A model generated the notes under the pieces. That model did not search any database, was not told the origin of the DNA, and saw only the letters and a list, made by a program, of their open reading frames with translations. From Lysinibacillus louembei (GTDB lineage: Bacteria > Bacillota > Bacilli > Bacillales_A > Planococcaceae): a stretch of 64,000 bases of DNA. Shown piece after piece: positions 8,710 through 18,888 of the stretch. The position numbers and the translations under genes were made by a program. The stretch's first letter is position 1; each line of letters opens with the position of its first letter. The DNA is taken from NCBI RefSeq assembly GCF_033880585.1, contig NZ_CP137624.1, positions 2,267,501 to 2,331,500 of the forward strand, in the 5' to 3' direction.

Positions 8710-8747
8710 TATTTTCTCCTCCTGTTAAAAATAATTATACAAAACTG

Positions 8748-8778
8748 TTGACCTTGACGCTACGTCAACATTTATAGT
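8748..8778 (+). promoter_or_regulatory. MerR-type promoter and operator of the mta-like gene
   Basis: TTGACC (8748-8753) and TATAGT (8773-8778) are 19 bp apart, the stretched spacing that MerR-family activators correct. The spacer contains the perfect palindrome TTGACG-CTA-CGTCAA (8754-8768). This suggests the downstream regulator binds and controls its own promoter. Confidence 0.75.
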
Positions 8779-8799
8779 AAGCATAGAGGTGATGAACAG

Positions 8800-9555
8800 A
8801 TGAAAATTAATGAACTGGCAAAGCTATCGGGTGTAAGCACACGTACGTTGCGCTATTACGATGAAATTGGGCTGCTGTCTCCTGCGATGAAAAATGATGC
8901 CGGCTATCGAATTTATTCGCAGAAGGAGATTGACTTATTGCAGCAAATTTTGTTTTATCGGGCACTAGATATGAAGTTGGAGCAAATTAAAGACATCATT
9001 CATGCACCGAATTTTAATGTGATGGATGCATTAGAATGTCATCGTCAGCAATTGCTAGAGAAAAACGCAATGATTCAGCAATTGCTACAAACGGTGGATC
9101 AAACAATTGAAGCATTACAGGAGGGAAAAAATATGTCAAACGAAGAAAAATTCAAAGGCTTTAAAGAAAAAATGCTACAGCAAAATGAAGAGAAATTTGG
9201 CGAGGAAATTCGTCAACGCTACGGCAACGAAACGGTTGAGGCTTCCAATAAGAAGTGGTTGAATATGACGGAGCAGCAATTTGAAGAAATGGGGCAGCTA
9301 GAGCAAAGCCTATTTGAGCGCTTACGTGAGGCAATGGCAGATGGAAACCCAGCATCTGAATTAGGTCAGGAGGTTGCTGAATTGCACAAGCGTTGGTTAA
9401 TGTTTTCTTGGAAGGATTACTCGAAGGAAGCACACGCAGGGTTAGCAGCAATGTATGTGGCAGATGAGCGTTTTACGGCATACTATGATGAGCGCGTGAC
9501 AGCTGGCGCTTCACAGTATTTACATGATTGTATCGTAGCCTATGCGACGAAATAA
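8800..9555 (+). CDS. mta: MerR-family regulator with TipAS domain (Mta-like)
   Basis: 251 residues. An N-terminal MerR winged helix (residues about 1-70, MKINELAKLSGVSTRTLRYYDEIGLL) and a dimerisation helix (about 75-110) precede a C-terminal TipAS-type ligand pocket (about 120-250). Residues such as KKWLNMTEQQFEEM and the late YLHDCIVAYA are typical of TipAL/Mta, which bind hydrophobic drugs and activate transporter genes. B. subtilis Mta (about 257 residues) is the nearest model I know. The ATG follows AGAGGTGA. The gene is preceded by a 19-bp-spaced MerR promoter. No efflux gene is adjacent, so the targets lie elsewhere. Confidence 0.85.
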   Translation: MKINELAKLSGVSTRTLRYYDEIGLLSPAMKNDAGYRIYSQKEIDLLQQILFYRALDMKLEQIKDIIHAPNFNVMDALECHRQQLLEKNAMIQQLLQTVDQTIEALQEGKNMSNEEKFKGFKEKMLQQNEEKFGEEIRQRYGNETVEASNKKWLNMTEQQFEEMGQLEQSLFERLREAMADGNPASELGQEVAELHKRWLMFSWKDYSKEAHAGLAAMYVADERFTAYYDERVTAGASQYLHDCIVAYATK

Positions 9556-9562
9556 TGCTGTT

Positions 9563-9596
9563 GAATTGTGTGGAAATTGTGTGTGTGCCTGGCACC
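9563..9596 (+). repeat. REP-like dispersed repeat, copy 1
   Basis: GAATTGTGTGG-AAATTGTGTG followed by TGTGCC-T-GGCAC: two AATTGTGTG units and a palindromic core. Downstream of the mta-like gene. Matching copies occur at 25268, 34240, 48858 (reverse), 54370 and 55219. Confidence 0.9.
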
Positions 9597-9603
9597 TAAA
9601 ATG

Positions 9604-9639
9604 TTTTAACTTGCCTTTTTTAAAAAGGCAAGTTAAAAT
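9604..9639 (+). promoter_or_regulatory. Possible glpD promoter inside an inverted repeat
   Basis: TTGCCT (9611-9616), 17 bp and TAAAAT (9634-9639) form a plausible promoter. They lie within a long inverted repeat (TTTTAACTTGCC ... GGCAAGTTAAAA, 9604-9638), which could be an operator or a hairpin ending the mta-like transcript; it has no trailing T-run on either strand. Confidence 0.4.
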
Positions 9640-9672
9640 AATGATAAGTTAATAATTGGTATGAGCGATTGA

Positions 9673-9729
9673 GAGACCGTTAAGAACATATATGCATTAA
9701 GTATATATGCTTTTAATAGTCTCTTTTTT
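9673..9729 (+). terminator. Leader terminator of glpD (probable GlpP target)
   Basis: A long hairpin whose arms run from GAGACCGTTAAG to CTTTTAATAGTCTC is followed by TTTTTT, only 24 bp before the glpD start. In B. subtilis the glpD leader carries such a terminator, and GlpP with glycerol-3-phosphate lets polymerase read through. glpP itself is the next gene here, which supports the same control. Confidence 0.8.
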
Positions 9730-9752
9730 CGTATATGAAGGAGGAAAACGCA

Positions 9753-11396
9753 ATGAGTTCAGCTTCAGCATTACAACGTCAACAAATTATTGAAGAATTG
9801 CAAGGTCAGGAATATGATGTATTAGTTATTGGTGGTGGGATTACAGGCTGTGGTGTTGCTTTAGATGCAAGTGCACGTGGCTTGTCTGTTGCTTTAGTAG
9901 AAATGCAGGATTTTGCGGCAGGGACTTCAAGTCGTTCAACAAAATTGGTGCATGGAGGGTTGCGTTATTTAAAGCAGTTTGAAGTGAAAGAGGTTGCCGA
10001 ATTAGGGAAGGAGCGCGCAATTGTTTATGAAAATGGCCCACATGTAACAACGCCTGTTTGGATGCTATTGCCGTTTCATAAAGGCGGGACATTTGGTAAA
10101 TTTTCAACGAATGTTGGCTTACGCGTCTATGATTTTTTAGCTGGTGTGAAGCGTTCTGAACGCCGTTCTATGTTAAATGCGATTCAAACTAGAAGCAAGG
10201 AACCATTAGTAAAAACGCAAGGGCTGCTTGGTGGCGGCGTTTATGTAGAATATCGGACAGATGATGCTCGCCTAACGATTGAAGTTGCAAAAGCAGCAAT
10301 TGCTAAAGGCGCAACTTTATTAAATTATACAAAGGCACAGCAATTTATTTATGATGACAATCAAAAAATAAATGGCATTGTTGCACAGGATGTAATTGGT
10401 GATGAAAGCTTTACGATCCGTGCTAAAACGGTTATTAATGCAGCAGGCCCTTGGGTTGATGAAGTGCGAAAAATAGAGGGGGCACAGCAAGGCAAGCATT
10501 TAATTTTGTCTAAAGGTGTGCATATTGTTTTTGACGAATCAAAATTCCCGCTGCGTCAGGCGGTGTATTTTGACACGCCAGATGGTCGTATGGTATTTGC
10601 AATTCCACGAGATGGCAAAACATATGTAGGTACGACGGACACATTTTATAAAGGTGATCCACGTAGCATGGATATTGAGCAAAGTGACCGCGATTATTTA
10701 ATGGAGGCTATTCATTATATGTTTCCGAAAGTGCAAGTGACAGATGCTGATATTGAATCAAGCTGGGCTGGTGTGCGTCCACTAATTCACGAGGATGGTA
10801 AAAACCCATCGGAAATTTCGCGCAAAGATGAAGTGTGGACATCGGCATCAGGGCTTGTAACAATAGCTGGGGGGAAGTTAACAGGCTATCGCAAAATGGC
10901 AGAAACGGTGCTTGATATGGTTGTCAAAGAGCTAGCGCCAAAATTAAATAAATCAATAGCACCATGCAGCACAAAAAACATTGCCATTTCAGGTGGAGAA
11001 ATTGGTGGCTCGCGCAATTTGAAGGCATTTTTATATAAGCAAACAAAAAAAGGTATTGAGCTTGGTTTAACAGAGCAGCAATCTGCATATATGGCACAGC
11101 ACTATGGCAGCAATGTAGATACAGTATTTGCTTATATGCAAGACAATGATACGGCATTACCAGCTTGGCTGTATGCACAGCTTCGCTATAGTATCGAGCA
11201 TGAGCTAGTGACACACCCAAATGACTTTATGATTCGCCGTACAGGCTATATGTTCTTTAATATTGCGCTTGTACAACAATATAAAACAGAAATTTTAAAC
11301 GAAATGGCAAAAATGCTTAGCTGGACAGCAGAACAGCGTCAACAGTATGAAGAACAGCTAGAGCAAGAAATAACAAGAGCAACAACAGCTAAGTAA
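9753..11396 (+). CDS. glpD: Aerobic glycerol-3-phosphate dehydrogenase GlpD
   Basis: GlpD is a membrane-associated FAD enzyme that oxidises glycerol-3-phosphate to dihydroxyacetone phosphate and passes electrons to menaquinone. The 547-residue product has the FAD fold [17 protein letters not shown] near residue 25, the block [17 protein letters not shown], and later WAGVRPL and [15 protein letters not shown], all GlpD signatures. The start at 9753 is chosen because AAGGAGG lies 8 nt upstream; an in-frame ATG at 9735 would place the ribosome site inside the gene. It precedes glpP, glpF and glpK, while B. subtilis has glpD last. Confidence 0.96.
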   Translation: MSSASALQRQQIIEELQGQEYDVLVIGGGITGCGVALDASARGLSVALVEMQDFAAGTSSRSTKLVHGGLRYLKQFEVKEVAELGKERAIVYENGPHVTTPVWMLLPFHKGGTFGKFSTNVGLRVYDFLAGVKRSERRSMLNAIQTRSKEPLVKTQGLLGGGVYVEYRTDDARLTIEVAKAAIAKGATLLNYTKAQQFIYDDNQKINGIVAQDVIGDESFTIRAKTVINAAGPWVDEVRKIEGAQQGKHLILSKGVHIVFDESKFPLRQAVYFDTPDGRMVFAIPRDGKTYVGTTDTFYKGDPRSMDIEQSDRDYLMEAIHYMFPKVQVTDADIESSWAGVRPLIHEDGKNPSEISRKDEVWTSASGLVTIAGGKLTGYRKMAETVLDMVVKELAPKLNKSIAPCSTKNIAISGGEIGGSRNLKAFLYKQTKKGIELGLTEQQSAYMAQHYGSNVDTVFAYMQDNDTALPAWLYAQLRYSIEHELVTHPNDFMIRRTGYMFFNIALVQQYKTEILNEMAKMLSWTAEQRQQYEEQLEQEITRATTAK

Positions 11397-11404
11397 TGTA
11401 GCGT

Positions 11405-11437
11405 AGGTTGCCTGAATCGTTCAGGCAACCTATTTTA
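11405..11437 (+). terminator. Hairpin between glpD and glpP
   Basis: A 12-bp perfect stem (AGGTTGCCTGAA with TTCAGGCAACCT), loop TCG, then ATTTTAT. The T-run is weak, so some read-through into glpP is likely. Confidence 0.7.
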
Positions 11438-11451
11438 TAAGGGGGAATGGC

Positions 11452-12015
11452 ATGTATTTTAATGGACAAAAAATTATTCCTGCAGCGCGCACTGTCAAGC
11501 AATTTGATGAAATAATGAATAGCTCCTTTGAGTATGTCGTATTGCTAGAGGTACATATAAGCTTGTTATTATCTTTGAAACGCGAGGCAGAGCGCTTTGG
11601 GAAGAAGTTAATTATTCATGCAGATTTAATTCATGGCTTGAAAACGGACAATTTTGCTGCAGATTTTCTATGTAATGATATTCGGCCAGCAGGCATTATT
11701 TCAACGCGCTCCAATGTGTTGATTAAGGCAAAATCGCGAGGCATTATTGCTATTCAACGAGTCTTTTTAATTGATACGATTGCGTTAGAGAAAAGCTATA
11801 CGATGATTGAGACAGCGAAGCCTGATTATATTGAGCTATTACCAGGCATTATTCCATCCATGATTGCGGAAATTTATGAGCGCACGCAAACACCTGTCAT
11901 TACTGGTGGTTTAATACGCTCTACAGAGCATATTGAGCAAGCAATTTCAGCAGGGGCAATTGCCATTACAACGTCTGATAAAAAATTATGGGAAAATTTC
12001 AAAAAAATGAGTTGA
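11452..12015 (+). CDS. glpP: Glycerol uptake operon antiterminator GlpP
   Basis: GlpP binds glycerol-3-phosphate and glp leader mRNA, preventing termination before glpD and glpFK. The 187-residue product has the family's barrel-like blocks: ARTVKQFDEI, VVLLEVHISLL, KKLIIHADLIHGLKTDNFAADFL, GIISTRSNVLIKAKSRG, QRVFLIDTIA, PDYIELLPGI and PVITGGLI. Its place between glpD and glpF, each with a leader terminator, is strong context. The ATG follows GGGGG by a few bases. A sigma-A promoter for glpFK overlaps the glpP stop codon. Confidence 0.95.
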   Translation: MYFNGQKIIPAARTVKQFDEIMNSSFEYVVLLEVHISLLLSLKREAERFGKKLIIHADLIHGLKTDNFAADFLCNDIRPAGIISTRSNVLIKAKSRGIIAIQRVFLIDTIALEKSYTMIETAKPDYIELLPGIIPSMIAEIYERTQTPVITGGLIRSTEHIEQAISAGAIAITTSDKKLWENFKKMS

Positions 12016-12040
12016 CTATCATTTATTTATCTATTAGAAT
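12012..12040 (+). promoter_or_regulatory. Promoter of glpFK
   Basis: TTGACT (12012-12017), 17 bp and TAGAAT (12035-12040). The -35 box overlaps the TGA stop of glpP (12013-12015), so glpFK has its own transcript upstream of the leader terminator. Confidence 0.75.
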
Positions 12041-12075
12041 GAATACAAGTTCATAAAAGCGTGGTTAGGAAAAGG

Positions 12076-12133
12076 GACCCACATTTATTCATCTGCAAAA
12101 TTTTTGCAGGCTGTTTAAATGTGGGTCTTTTTT
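12076..12133 (+). terminator. Leader terminator of glpFK (probable GlpP target)
   Basis: Outer arms GACCCACATTTA and TAAATGTGGGTC enclose an inner CTGCAAAA/TTTTTGCAG hairpin and are followed by TTTTTT. It lies between the promoter at 12012-12040 and glpF, the arrangement expected for GlpP antitermination. Confidence 0.82.
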
Positions 12134-12174
12134 GCGTCCTCGCTTAATACACATTTACTAAAGGGGGATAAAAA

Positions 12175-12972
12175 ATGTCTACATTTACGGCAGAGCTGAT
12201 TGGCACGATGATTCTTATTTTGTTTGGTGGAGGCGTTGTGGCAGGGGCATTATTGTACAAATCGAAAGGAAATGGCGGCGGCTGGGTTGTTATCACATTT
12301 GCATGGGGCTTAGCGGTTGCAATGGCTGCTTATGCAGTAGGAGGAATTAGCGGAGCGCACTTAAATCCAGCATTAACGATTGCATTAGCAACAATTGGAG
12401 ATTTCCCATGGGCAGATGTGCCTCTTTACATCGTGGCACAAATGCTAGGCGCTATGTTAGGGGCAACATTAGTGTACTTCATGTATTTACCGCATTGGAA
12501 AGGTACAGAGGATGCGGATGCTAAACTGGCTGTATTCTCGACAATGCCAGCAATTAAACATCCGTTATCAAATTTGATTTCAGAAATCATCGGTACATTT
12601 ATTCTTGTTTTAGGTATTTTAGCATTAGGTACAAATACGATTACAGATGGTTTAAATCCATTTTTAGTCGGTATGTTAATCGTTGTTATTGGTATGGCAC
12701 TTGGTGGTCCAACTGGATATGCAATTAATCCAGCACGTGATTTAGGCCCGCGTATTGCACACTTTTTCTTACCAATTCCAGGTAAGCGTGATTCAGGTTG
12801 GTCATATGCATGGGTTCCAGTAGTTGGTCCAATTATTGGAGGCGCTTTCGGTGCATTATTTTTCCAGCAACTATTCGAAGGTAAAAACAGCGTAGCATTT
12901 TGGGTTTTAGCGGTTGTCATTGTGGCAATTTTCGCAGGTGCACAAGCGACAGTAAAAAATGTACGTGATTAA
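12175..12972 (+). CDS. glpF: Glycerol uptake facilitator GlpF (aquaglyceroporin)
   Basis: A six-helix MIP-family channel of 265 residues that lets glycerol diffuse across the membrane before GlpK traps it. Both pore motifs are present: HLNPALT near residue 62 and INPARD near residue 185, the latter with the Asp typical of glycerol facilitators. The start follows AAGGGGG. It is the first gene after the GlpP-controlled leader, with glpK 33 bp downstream. Length and hydrophobicity are normal. Confidence 0.96.
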   Translation: MSTFTAELIGTMILILFGGGVVAGALLYKSKGNGGGWVVITFAWGLAVAMAAYAVGGISGAHLNPALTIALATIGDFPWADVPLYIVAQMLGAMLGATLVYFMYLPHWKGTEDADAKLAVFSTMPAIKHPLSNLISEIIGTFILVLGILALGTNTITDGLNPFLVGMLIVVIGMALGGPTGYAINPARDLGPRIAHFFLPIPGKRDSGWSYAWVPVVGPIIGGAFGALFFQQLFEGKNSVAFWVLAVVIVAIFAGAQATVKNVRD

Positions 12973-14502
<1,530 letters not shown>

Positions 14503-14509
14503 TAATGAG

Positions 14510-14544
14510 AGTGCTAGGAACATCGCCGTTCCTAGCACTTTTTT
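14510..14544 (+). terminator. Terminator of glpFK
   Basis: An 11-bp stem (AGTGCTAGGAA with TTCCTAGCACT), an 8-nt loop and TTTTTT, starting 8 bp after the glpK stop. Confidence 0.93.
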
Positions 14545-14551
14545 GAGGCTT

Positions 14552-14644
14552 CGCAGATATGTTGGATGAAAACGCAGATATGTTGTGGAATTTCGCAGAT
14601 ATATCATGAAAAATCGCAGATATATGCCTAATATTCGCAGATAA
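14552..14644. repeat. Phased repeat: CGCAGATA every 21 bp, five copies
   Basis: CGCAGATA or CGCAGATAT begins at 14552, 14573, 14594, 14615 and 14636 (the last reads CGCAGATAA), exactly 21 bp apart with differing 12-13 bp spacers. The array sits between the convergent glpK and menA terminators. It keeps an open minus-strand frame whose peptide repeats ISA every seven residues, but it has no credible start or ribosome site. Confidence 0.88.
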
Positions 14645-14677
14645 ACTAAAGTGCAAATGTCTTGAACGGAAGTCATC

Positions 14678-14715
14678 AAAAAAGACGTTATGACATGCAA
14701 TCAAGCCATAACGTC
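14678..14715 (-). terminator. Terminator of menA
   Basis: On the minus strand, GACGTTATG and CATAACGTC arms with a 14-nt loop are followed by TTTTTTG, just after the menA stop. Confidence 0.85.
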
Positions 14716-14721
14716 CTTACA

Positions 14722-15639
14722 CTATAAAAAATAACCTACGAGCAATCCAACACCTAGTAAAAAGACAAAAAACGTGTTCGTTTGTGCTGTGAATTTCATT
14801 GCAGGCATAACATCTTTCGGTGCTTTGTGCGCTCTAAATACAGCAATTGCTTTTAATGGCATCGGTAGGCTTAATACAACAAGCAGCGACCATGCCGAAA
14901 TATCATCAATAACAACAAGTCCGATTATCCATAAATAAGAAACGATGAAAAATAGCGATAAAATCGTTACAGCATGGTCACGCCCAACTAAAATGGCCAT
15001 TGTTTTGCGTCCGCCCTCTGTATCGCCAACGATGTCACGAATATTGTTGGATAGCATAATGCCACCAACTAAAATCATGCTTGGCACAGATAGCAGTACC
15101 GCCTCTAATGTCACAGTGCCTGTTTGAATGAAGAAAGCAATCAGGACAATGCCCATGCCCATCACTGCGCCTGATACAAGCTCTCCAAAAGGTGTATAGG
15201 CAATTGGAATTGGACCACCTGTGTACAAATAGCCAATCAGCATGCAAGCAAGCCCTACAATAGCAAGCCACCAAGAGGAGACAGCGCAAATATAAATACC
15301 GAGTAATAGCGCAATGCCGTAAAAGCTAAGAGCAATCATCATAATCGTTTTTGGTGCGACACCGTGCCGCACAATTGTGCCGCCTATGCCGACAGAATTT
15401 TCGTTGTCTAGCCCAAGTTTATAATCATAATATTCATTAAACATATTTGTTGCCGCTTGAATTAACATGCTGGCAATTAGCATGGCGAAAAATAACAAAA
15501 AGTTAATGTCATGCTGTGAAATAGTGGCAGCAATCGCCGTTCCTAAAAATACTGGAGCGAATGAAGCTGTTAATGTATGTGGACGCGTTAAATGCCACCA
15601 TACTTGAAAGCCCCGATCTGCCTCAATTACCTTCGTCAA
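14722..15639 (-). CDS. menA: 1,4-dihydroxy-2-naphthoate prenyltransferase MenA
   Basis: MenA attaches the polyprenyl chain to 1,4-dihydroxy-2-naphthoate at the membrane, making demethylmenaquinone. The UbiA-family product has about eight membrane helices. It begins with GFQVWWHLTRPHTLTASFAPVFLG, carries the first Mg-diphosphate motif in NMFNEYYDYKLGLD, and a second acidic region in NNIRDIVGDTEGGRKT. The TTG at 15639, preceded by GAGAAGG, fits the family N-terminus; an upstream in-frame TTG at 15657 has no ribosome site but remains possible. It is divergent from menFDHB with about 165 bp between. Confidence 0.93.
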   Translation of the reverse strand: MTKVIEADRGFQVWWHLTRPHTLTASFAPVFLGTAIAATISQHDINFLLFFAMLIASMLIQAATNMFNEYYDYKLGLDNENSVGIGGTIVRHGVAPKTIMMIALSFYGIALLLGIYICAVSSWWLAIVGLACMLIGYLYTGGPIPIAYTPFGELVSGAVMGMGIVLIAFFIQTGTVTLEAVLLSVPSMILVGGIMLSNNIRDIVGDTEGGRKTMAILVGRDHAVTILSLFFIVSYLWIIGLVVIDDISAWSLLVVLSLPMPLKAIAVFRAHKAPKDVMPAMKFTAQTNTFFVFLLGVGLLVGYFL

Positions 15640-15719
15640 TTTCCTTCTCTCCCTCAAATAGTATCGAATCTATTTTAAACGAATATGAGGAAAATGGATA
15701 GTGTATATGCTTAACCATA

Positions 15720-15746
15720 TTGCAATAGGCAAAAAAGTGATATGAT
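15720..15746 (+). promoter_or_regulatory. Promoter of menFDHB
   Basis: A TG-N-TATGAT extended -10 (15738-15746) has TTGCAA at 15720-15725 (spacing 15), about 60 bp upstream of menF. Confidence 0.5.
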
Positions 15747-15806
15747 AGTATAGATGTACGACGAGGTAATCGAGTAATTTCGATTGCAACAACGGAGGGA
15801 ATTTTC

Positions 15807-17177
15807 ATGCAACAAAAGTGGTACAATGCCACTGAGGTGGAAGCGAGCTCTTTAATCTTCTATATGGAAACAATTGAGGTAAGCCGTCTGTCGGCACTTG
15901 CCTTTTTTGCGGCTGGGGAAGAGTCTTACAAAGGGCAGCGTTATTTTTGGCAAAATCGAGAGAAAACATTAACATTAGTCGGCTTAGGGCATGCGTATAA
16001 AATTGAAAACCAGTTAGCCAATACGCGCTTTGATGAAGTCGAGAAACAATGGAAGCAATTAACGAAAAATATTGTGACGGAAGAGGAATTGCAGCCGATT
16101 TTATTCGGTGGCTTTACATTTGACCCAGAAAATACAACCGTGGGTGAATGGGACGACTTTCCAGAAAGTTATTTTACCGTTGCAACATATCAGCTCATGA
16201 TTCGCAATGATAAAGCGTATGTCAGCATTCATTTAATAACGGATGGCGAAAATGCAGCACCGCAGTTTGAGGAGTTACGTAAAGAACGCGACCATTTAAT
16301 TCATGCGGCACAGGTGAAGGAAGTAAAAACATATGTGAAGCCACAAATTACTTCATATAGCGAGCCGCATAAAGAAGCTTATTTGCAGTCGATAGATGCT
16401 GTGACAGCGAAAATTAAAGCACAAGAGGCAGATAAAGTCGTGATTGCACGCTCACTCGCATTGCAATTCGAAGAGGCTGTATCATCACCGCAAATTTTGT
16501 CTCATGTTGTCAACGAGCAACCAGAAAGCTATTTATTTGGTATAGAACGCAATGATATGCTATTTTTCGGTGCCTCACCAGAGCGTTTAGTAAAGGTGGA
16601 AAATGGGCGTGCCTATTCATCCTGTATAGCAGGCTCCATTAAACGTGGCGCAACATCAGAGGAAGACCAGGCACTAGGTACAAGTCTTTTACAGGATAAT
16701 AAAAACCGTGGTGAGCATCATTATGTTGTGGAAATGATTACAGAAACCTTTGAAAAGAATTGTACAACTGTCAAAGTACCACAGCAGCCAAAGCTGTTAA
16801 AAATTCGCGATATTCAGCATTTATATACACCAGTTGAAGGACAATTGGCTGAAGGTGCAACGATTTTACAATTAGTGAAAGACTTACATCCAACGCCAGC
16901 GCTTGGTGGTGTACCACGACAAAATTCGATGAGTATTATTCGTGAATCAGAGCCAATGAATCGCGGATTATATGCCGCACCAATTGGCTGGTTAGATGCG
17001 GATGGCAACGGGGAATTTGCCGTAGCGATTCGCTCTGCTGCATTAGTAGGGAATCAAGCCTATTTATATGCAGGGGGTGGCATTGTGGCAGATTCTGAGG
17101 CGCAGTCTGAGTATGAGGAAACATTGGTGAAATTCAGACCGATGCTGCGCGCATTAGGAGGGGCAGTTCATGAATGA
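15807..17177 (+). CDS. menF: Isochorismate synthase MenF
   Basis: MenF converts chorismate to isochorismate, the entry step to menaquinone. The 456-residue product has the chorismate-binding fold in its C-terminal two thirds. Signatures are FGASPERLVKVENG, SSCIAGSIKRG, EHHYVVEMI, the LYTPVEGQL region, HPTPALGGVPR, RGLYAAPIGWLDADGNGEFAVAIRSA and the final YAGGGIVADSEAQSEYEET. The ATG follows GGAGGGA. It overlaps menD by 8 bp and heads menF-D-H-B. MenF relatives are also used for siderophores, but the operon settles the role. Confidence 0.96.
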   Translation: MQQKWYNATEVEASSLIFYMETIEVSRLSALAFFAAGEESYKGQRYFWQNREKTLTLVGLGHAYKIENQLANTRFDEVEKQWKQLTKNIVTEEELQPILFGGFTFDPENTTVGEWDDFPESYFTVATYQLMIRNDKAYVSIHLITDGENAAPQFEELRKERDHLIHAAQVKEVKTYVKPQITSYSEPHKEAYLQSIDAVTAKIKAQEADKVVIARSLALQFEEAVSSPQILSHVVNEQPESYLFGIERNDMLFFGASPERLVKVENGRAYSSCIAGSIKRGATSEEDQALGTSLLQDNKNRGEHHYVVEMITETFEKNCTTVKVPQQPKLLKIRDIQHLYTPVEGQLAEGATILQLVKDLHPTPALGGVPRQNSMSIIRESEPMNRGLYAAPIGWLDADGNGEFAVAIRSAALVGNQAYLYAGGGIVADSEAQSEYEETLVKFRPMLRALGGAVHE

Positions 17178-18888
17178 ACGTGAAATATTAACGAATTACG
17201 TGTATCGCATCGTCGCCTCTTTATTGCAGCAAGGTGTGGAGGAGGTTGTCATTAGCCCAGGCTCACGCTCAACACCTCTTGCTTATGCATTTGCATCGAC
17301 AGAGAAATTTAAGATGCATCGTCAAATCGATGAGCGAGCAGCAGCCTTTTATGCGTTAGGTATCGCAAAGGCAAAAGGACAACCAGTTGTTTTATTATGT
17401 ACTTCAGGTACTGCCGCAGCTAATTATTTCCCTGCCATCATTGAGGCGAAATATGCACGTGTACCATTGATTGTATTAACGGCTGATCGCCCACATGAAT
17501 TGCGTGAAGTAGGAGCACCACAAACAATCGACCAAATTCGTTTATATGGGGAGCATGTGAAATATTCGATGGAGTTTCCGATTCCAGATGATGCCTCACA
17601 AACATTGTCGTTTATTGAGCATCATATCGCACGGGCAACAGCAATTGCTACGGCTGCACCTTTTGGACCTGTGCATATTAATATTCCGTTCCGAGAGCCT
17701 TTATTAATTGATTTTAGCGACTTGCCTGAATTAACATTCCAGGCGAGCTTTATGCATGAAAATGTGCCTTCAGCAGAAGCACGTAATTTCTTAACGCAAG
17801 CAATCCATGCAACAGAAAAAGGTTTAATTGTGCTTGGTGAGATGCCTTTAGGAACAGATGTGTCACCGCTTTGGTCGTTTATCCGCAACTGTCAGCTTCC
17901 TGTTTTAATCGAAAGCTTAGCAAATATGCGTAGTAATGTGCCTGAAGACTGTTTGCCATATGTCATATCCACATACGATGCGCTATTGAAAAATGAGCAT
18001 TTTAAAGAAATAGCTGCACCACGTATGGTTATCCGCTTTGGTGCACAGCCTGTGTCGAAGTTTTTAATGCAGTTTTTAACGGCATCTAAGCCAACACATT
18101 ATATCGTAATAGATGAAGATGCATTGTTCCGCGATTCTACGAATAGCTCAACGCATTTTATTCAAGGAAAGCCTGGCGAGTGGCTGGCACAGCTCCCAGT
18201 GCAAGCGAAGGCGGAAGACTATGTAGCTTTATGGCAGCAGGCGGAGGAAATTGCGAAAAAGCATGTTTTCCAATATTCGGCACATGCACAGGATGAAGGG
18301 GCATTCGTACAAAAAATGCTAGAAATCATCCCGAATGGTAGCGATATTTTCGTTAGCAGTAGTATGCCAATCCGTGATATCGATACGTTTTTCCTAGCAA
18401 CACAAAAGGATATCCGCATTTTCGCAAATCGTGGGACGAACGGTATTGATGGCGTGACTTCTACAGCACTTGGCTTCAGTACGGTTCATAAGCGTCCAAC
18501 CTATTTACTTATTGGGGATTTAGCCTTTTTACATGATGCGAATGCGTTTGTTGCTTCACGTTATCAAGTAAGTGATTTAACAGTTGTCGTTATGAATAAT
18601 GATGGCGGCGGCATTTTCTCTTATTTACCACAAGCGAGTGTAGAGGCGCATTATGAAAATTTATTTGGTACGCCAACAGCTTTAACGTTTAGGGAGCTAG
18701 CAGCAATGTATGATGTACAATATGAACGTTTAGAAAAGTTGTCAGCGTTTGAAGCAGCGTTACAAGCAAATAAACACAAGCCACTGCGTTTGTTAGAGGT
18801 AATGACAGATCGCACTGTTAATGTCGCATCACATCGTGCGTTATGGCAGCGTATTGGTGAGGAGCTAAGCGCATGGTTACAGAAATAA
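17170..18888 (+). CDS. menD: SEPHCHC synthase MenD
   Basis: MenD is a thiamine-diphosphate enzyme that joins 2-oxoglutarate-derived succinic semialdehyde to isochorismate, giving 2-succinyl-5-enolpyruvyl-6-hydroxy-3-cyclohexene-1-carboxylate. Its 572 residues are the usual length. N-terminal VVISPGSRSTPLAYAF and DERAAAFYALGIAKA (catalytic Glu) and LCTSGTAAANYFPAI are clear. The C-terminal TPP/Mg motif is GDLAFLHDANAF...NNDGGGIFSYLPQA. The start overlaps menF, after TAGGAGGG. The end overlaps menH by 16 bp, indicating coupled translation. Confidence 0.97.
   Translation: MNEREILTNYVYRIVASLLQQGVEEVVISPGSRSTPLAYAFASTEKFKMHRQIDERAAAFYALGIAKAKGQPVVLLCTSGTAAANYFPAIIEAKYARVPLIVLTADRPHELREVGAPQTIDQIRLYGEHVKYSMEFPIPDDASQTLSFIEHHIARATAIATAAPFGPVHINIPFREPLLIDFSDLPELTFQASFMHENVPSAEARNFLTQAIHATEKGLIVLGEMPLGTDVSPLWSFIRNCQLPVLIESLANMRSNVPEDCLPYVISTYDALLKNEHFKEIAAPRMVIRFGAQPVSKFLMQFLTASKPTHYIVIDEDALFRDSTNSSTHFIQGKPGEWLAQLPVQAKAEDYVALWQQAEEIAKKHVFQYSAHAQDEGAFVQKMLEIIPNGSDIFVSSSMPIRDIDTFFLATQKDIRIFANRGTNGIDGVTSTALGFSTVHKRPTYLLIGDLAFLHDANAFVASRYQVSDLTVVVMNNDGGGIFSYLPQASVEAHYENLFGTPTALTFRELAAMYDVQYERLEKLSAFEAALQANKHKPLRLLEVMTDRTVNVASHRALWQRIGEELSAWLQK

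Noticed and set aside
12040-12060. Catabolite-response element near TGAATACAAGTTCA before glpF
   Set aside because: At least three mismatches at conserved CRE positions, including the central CG.
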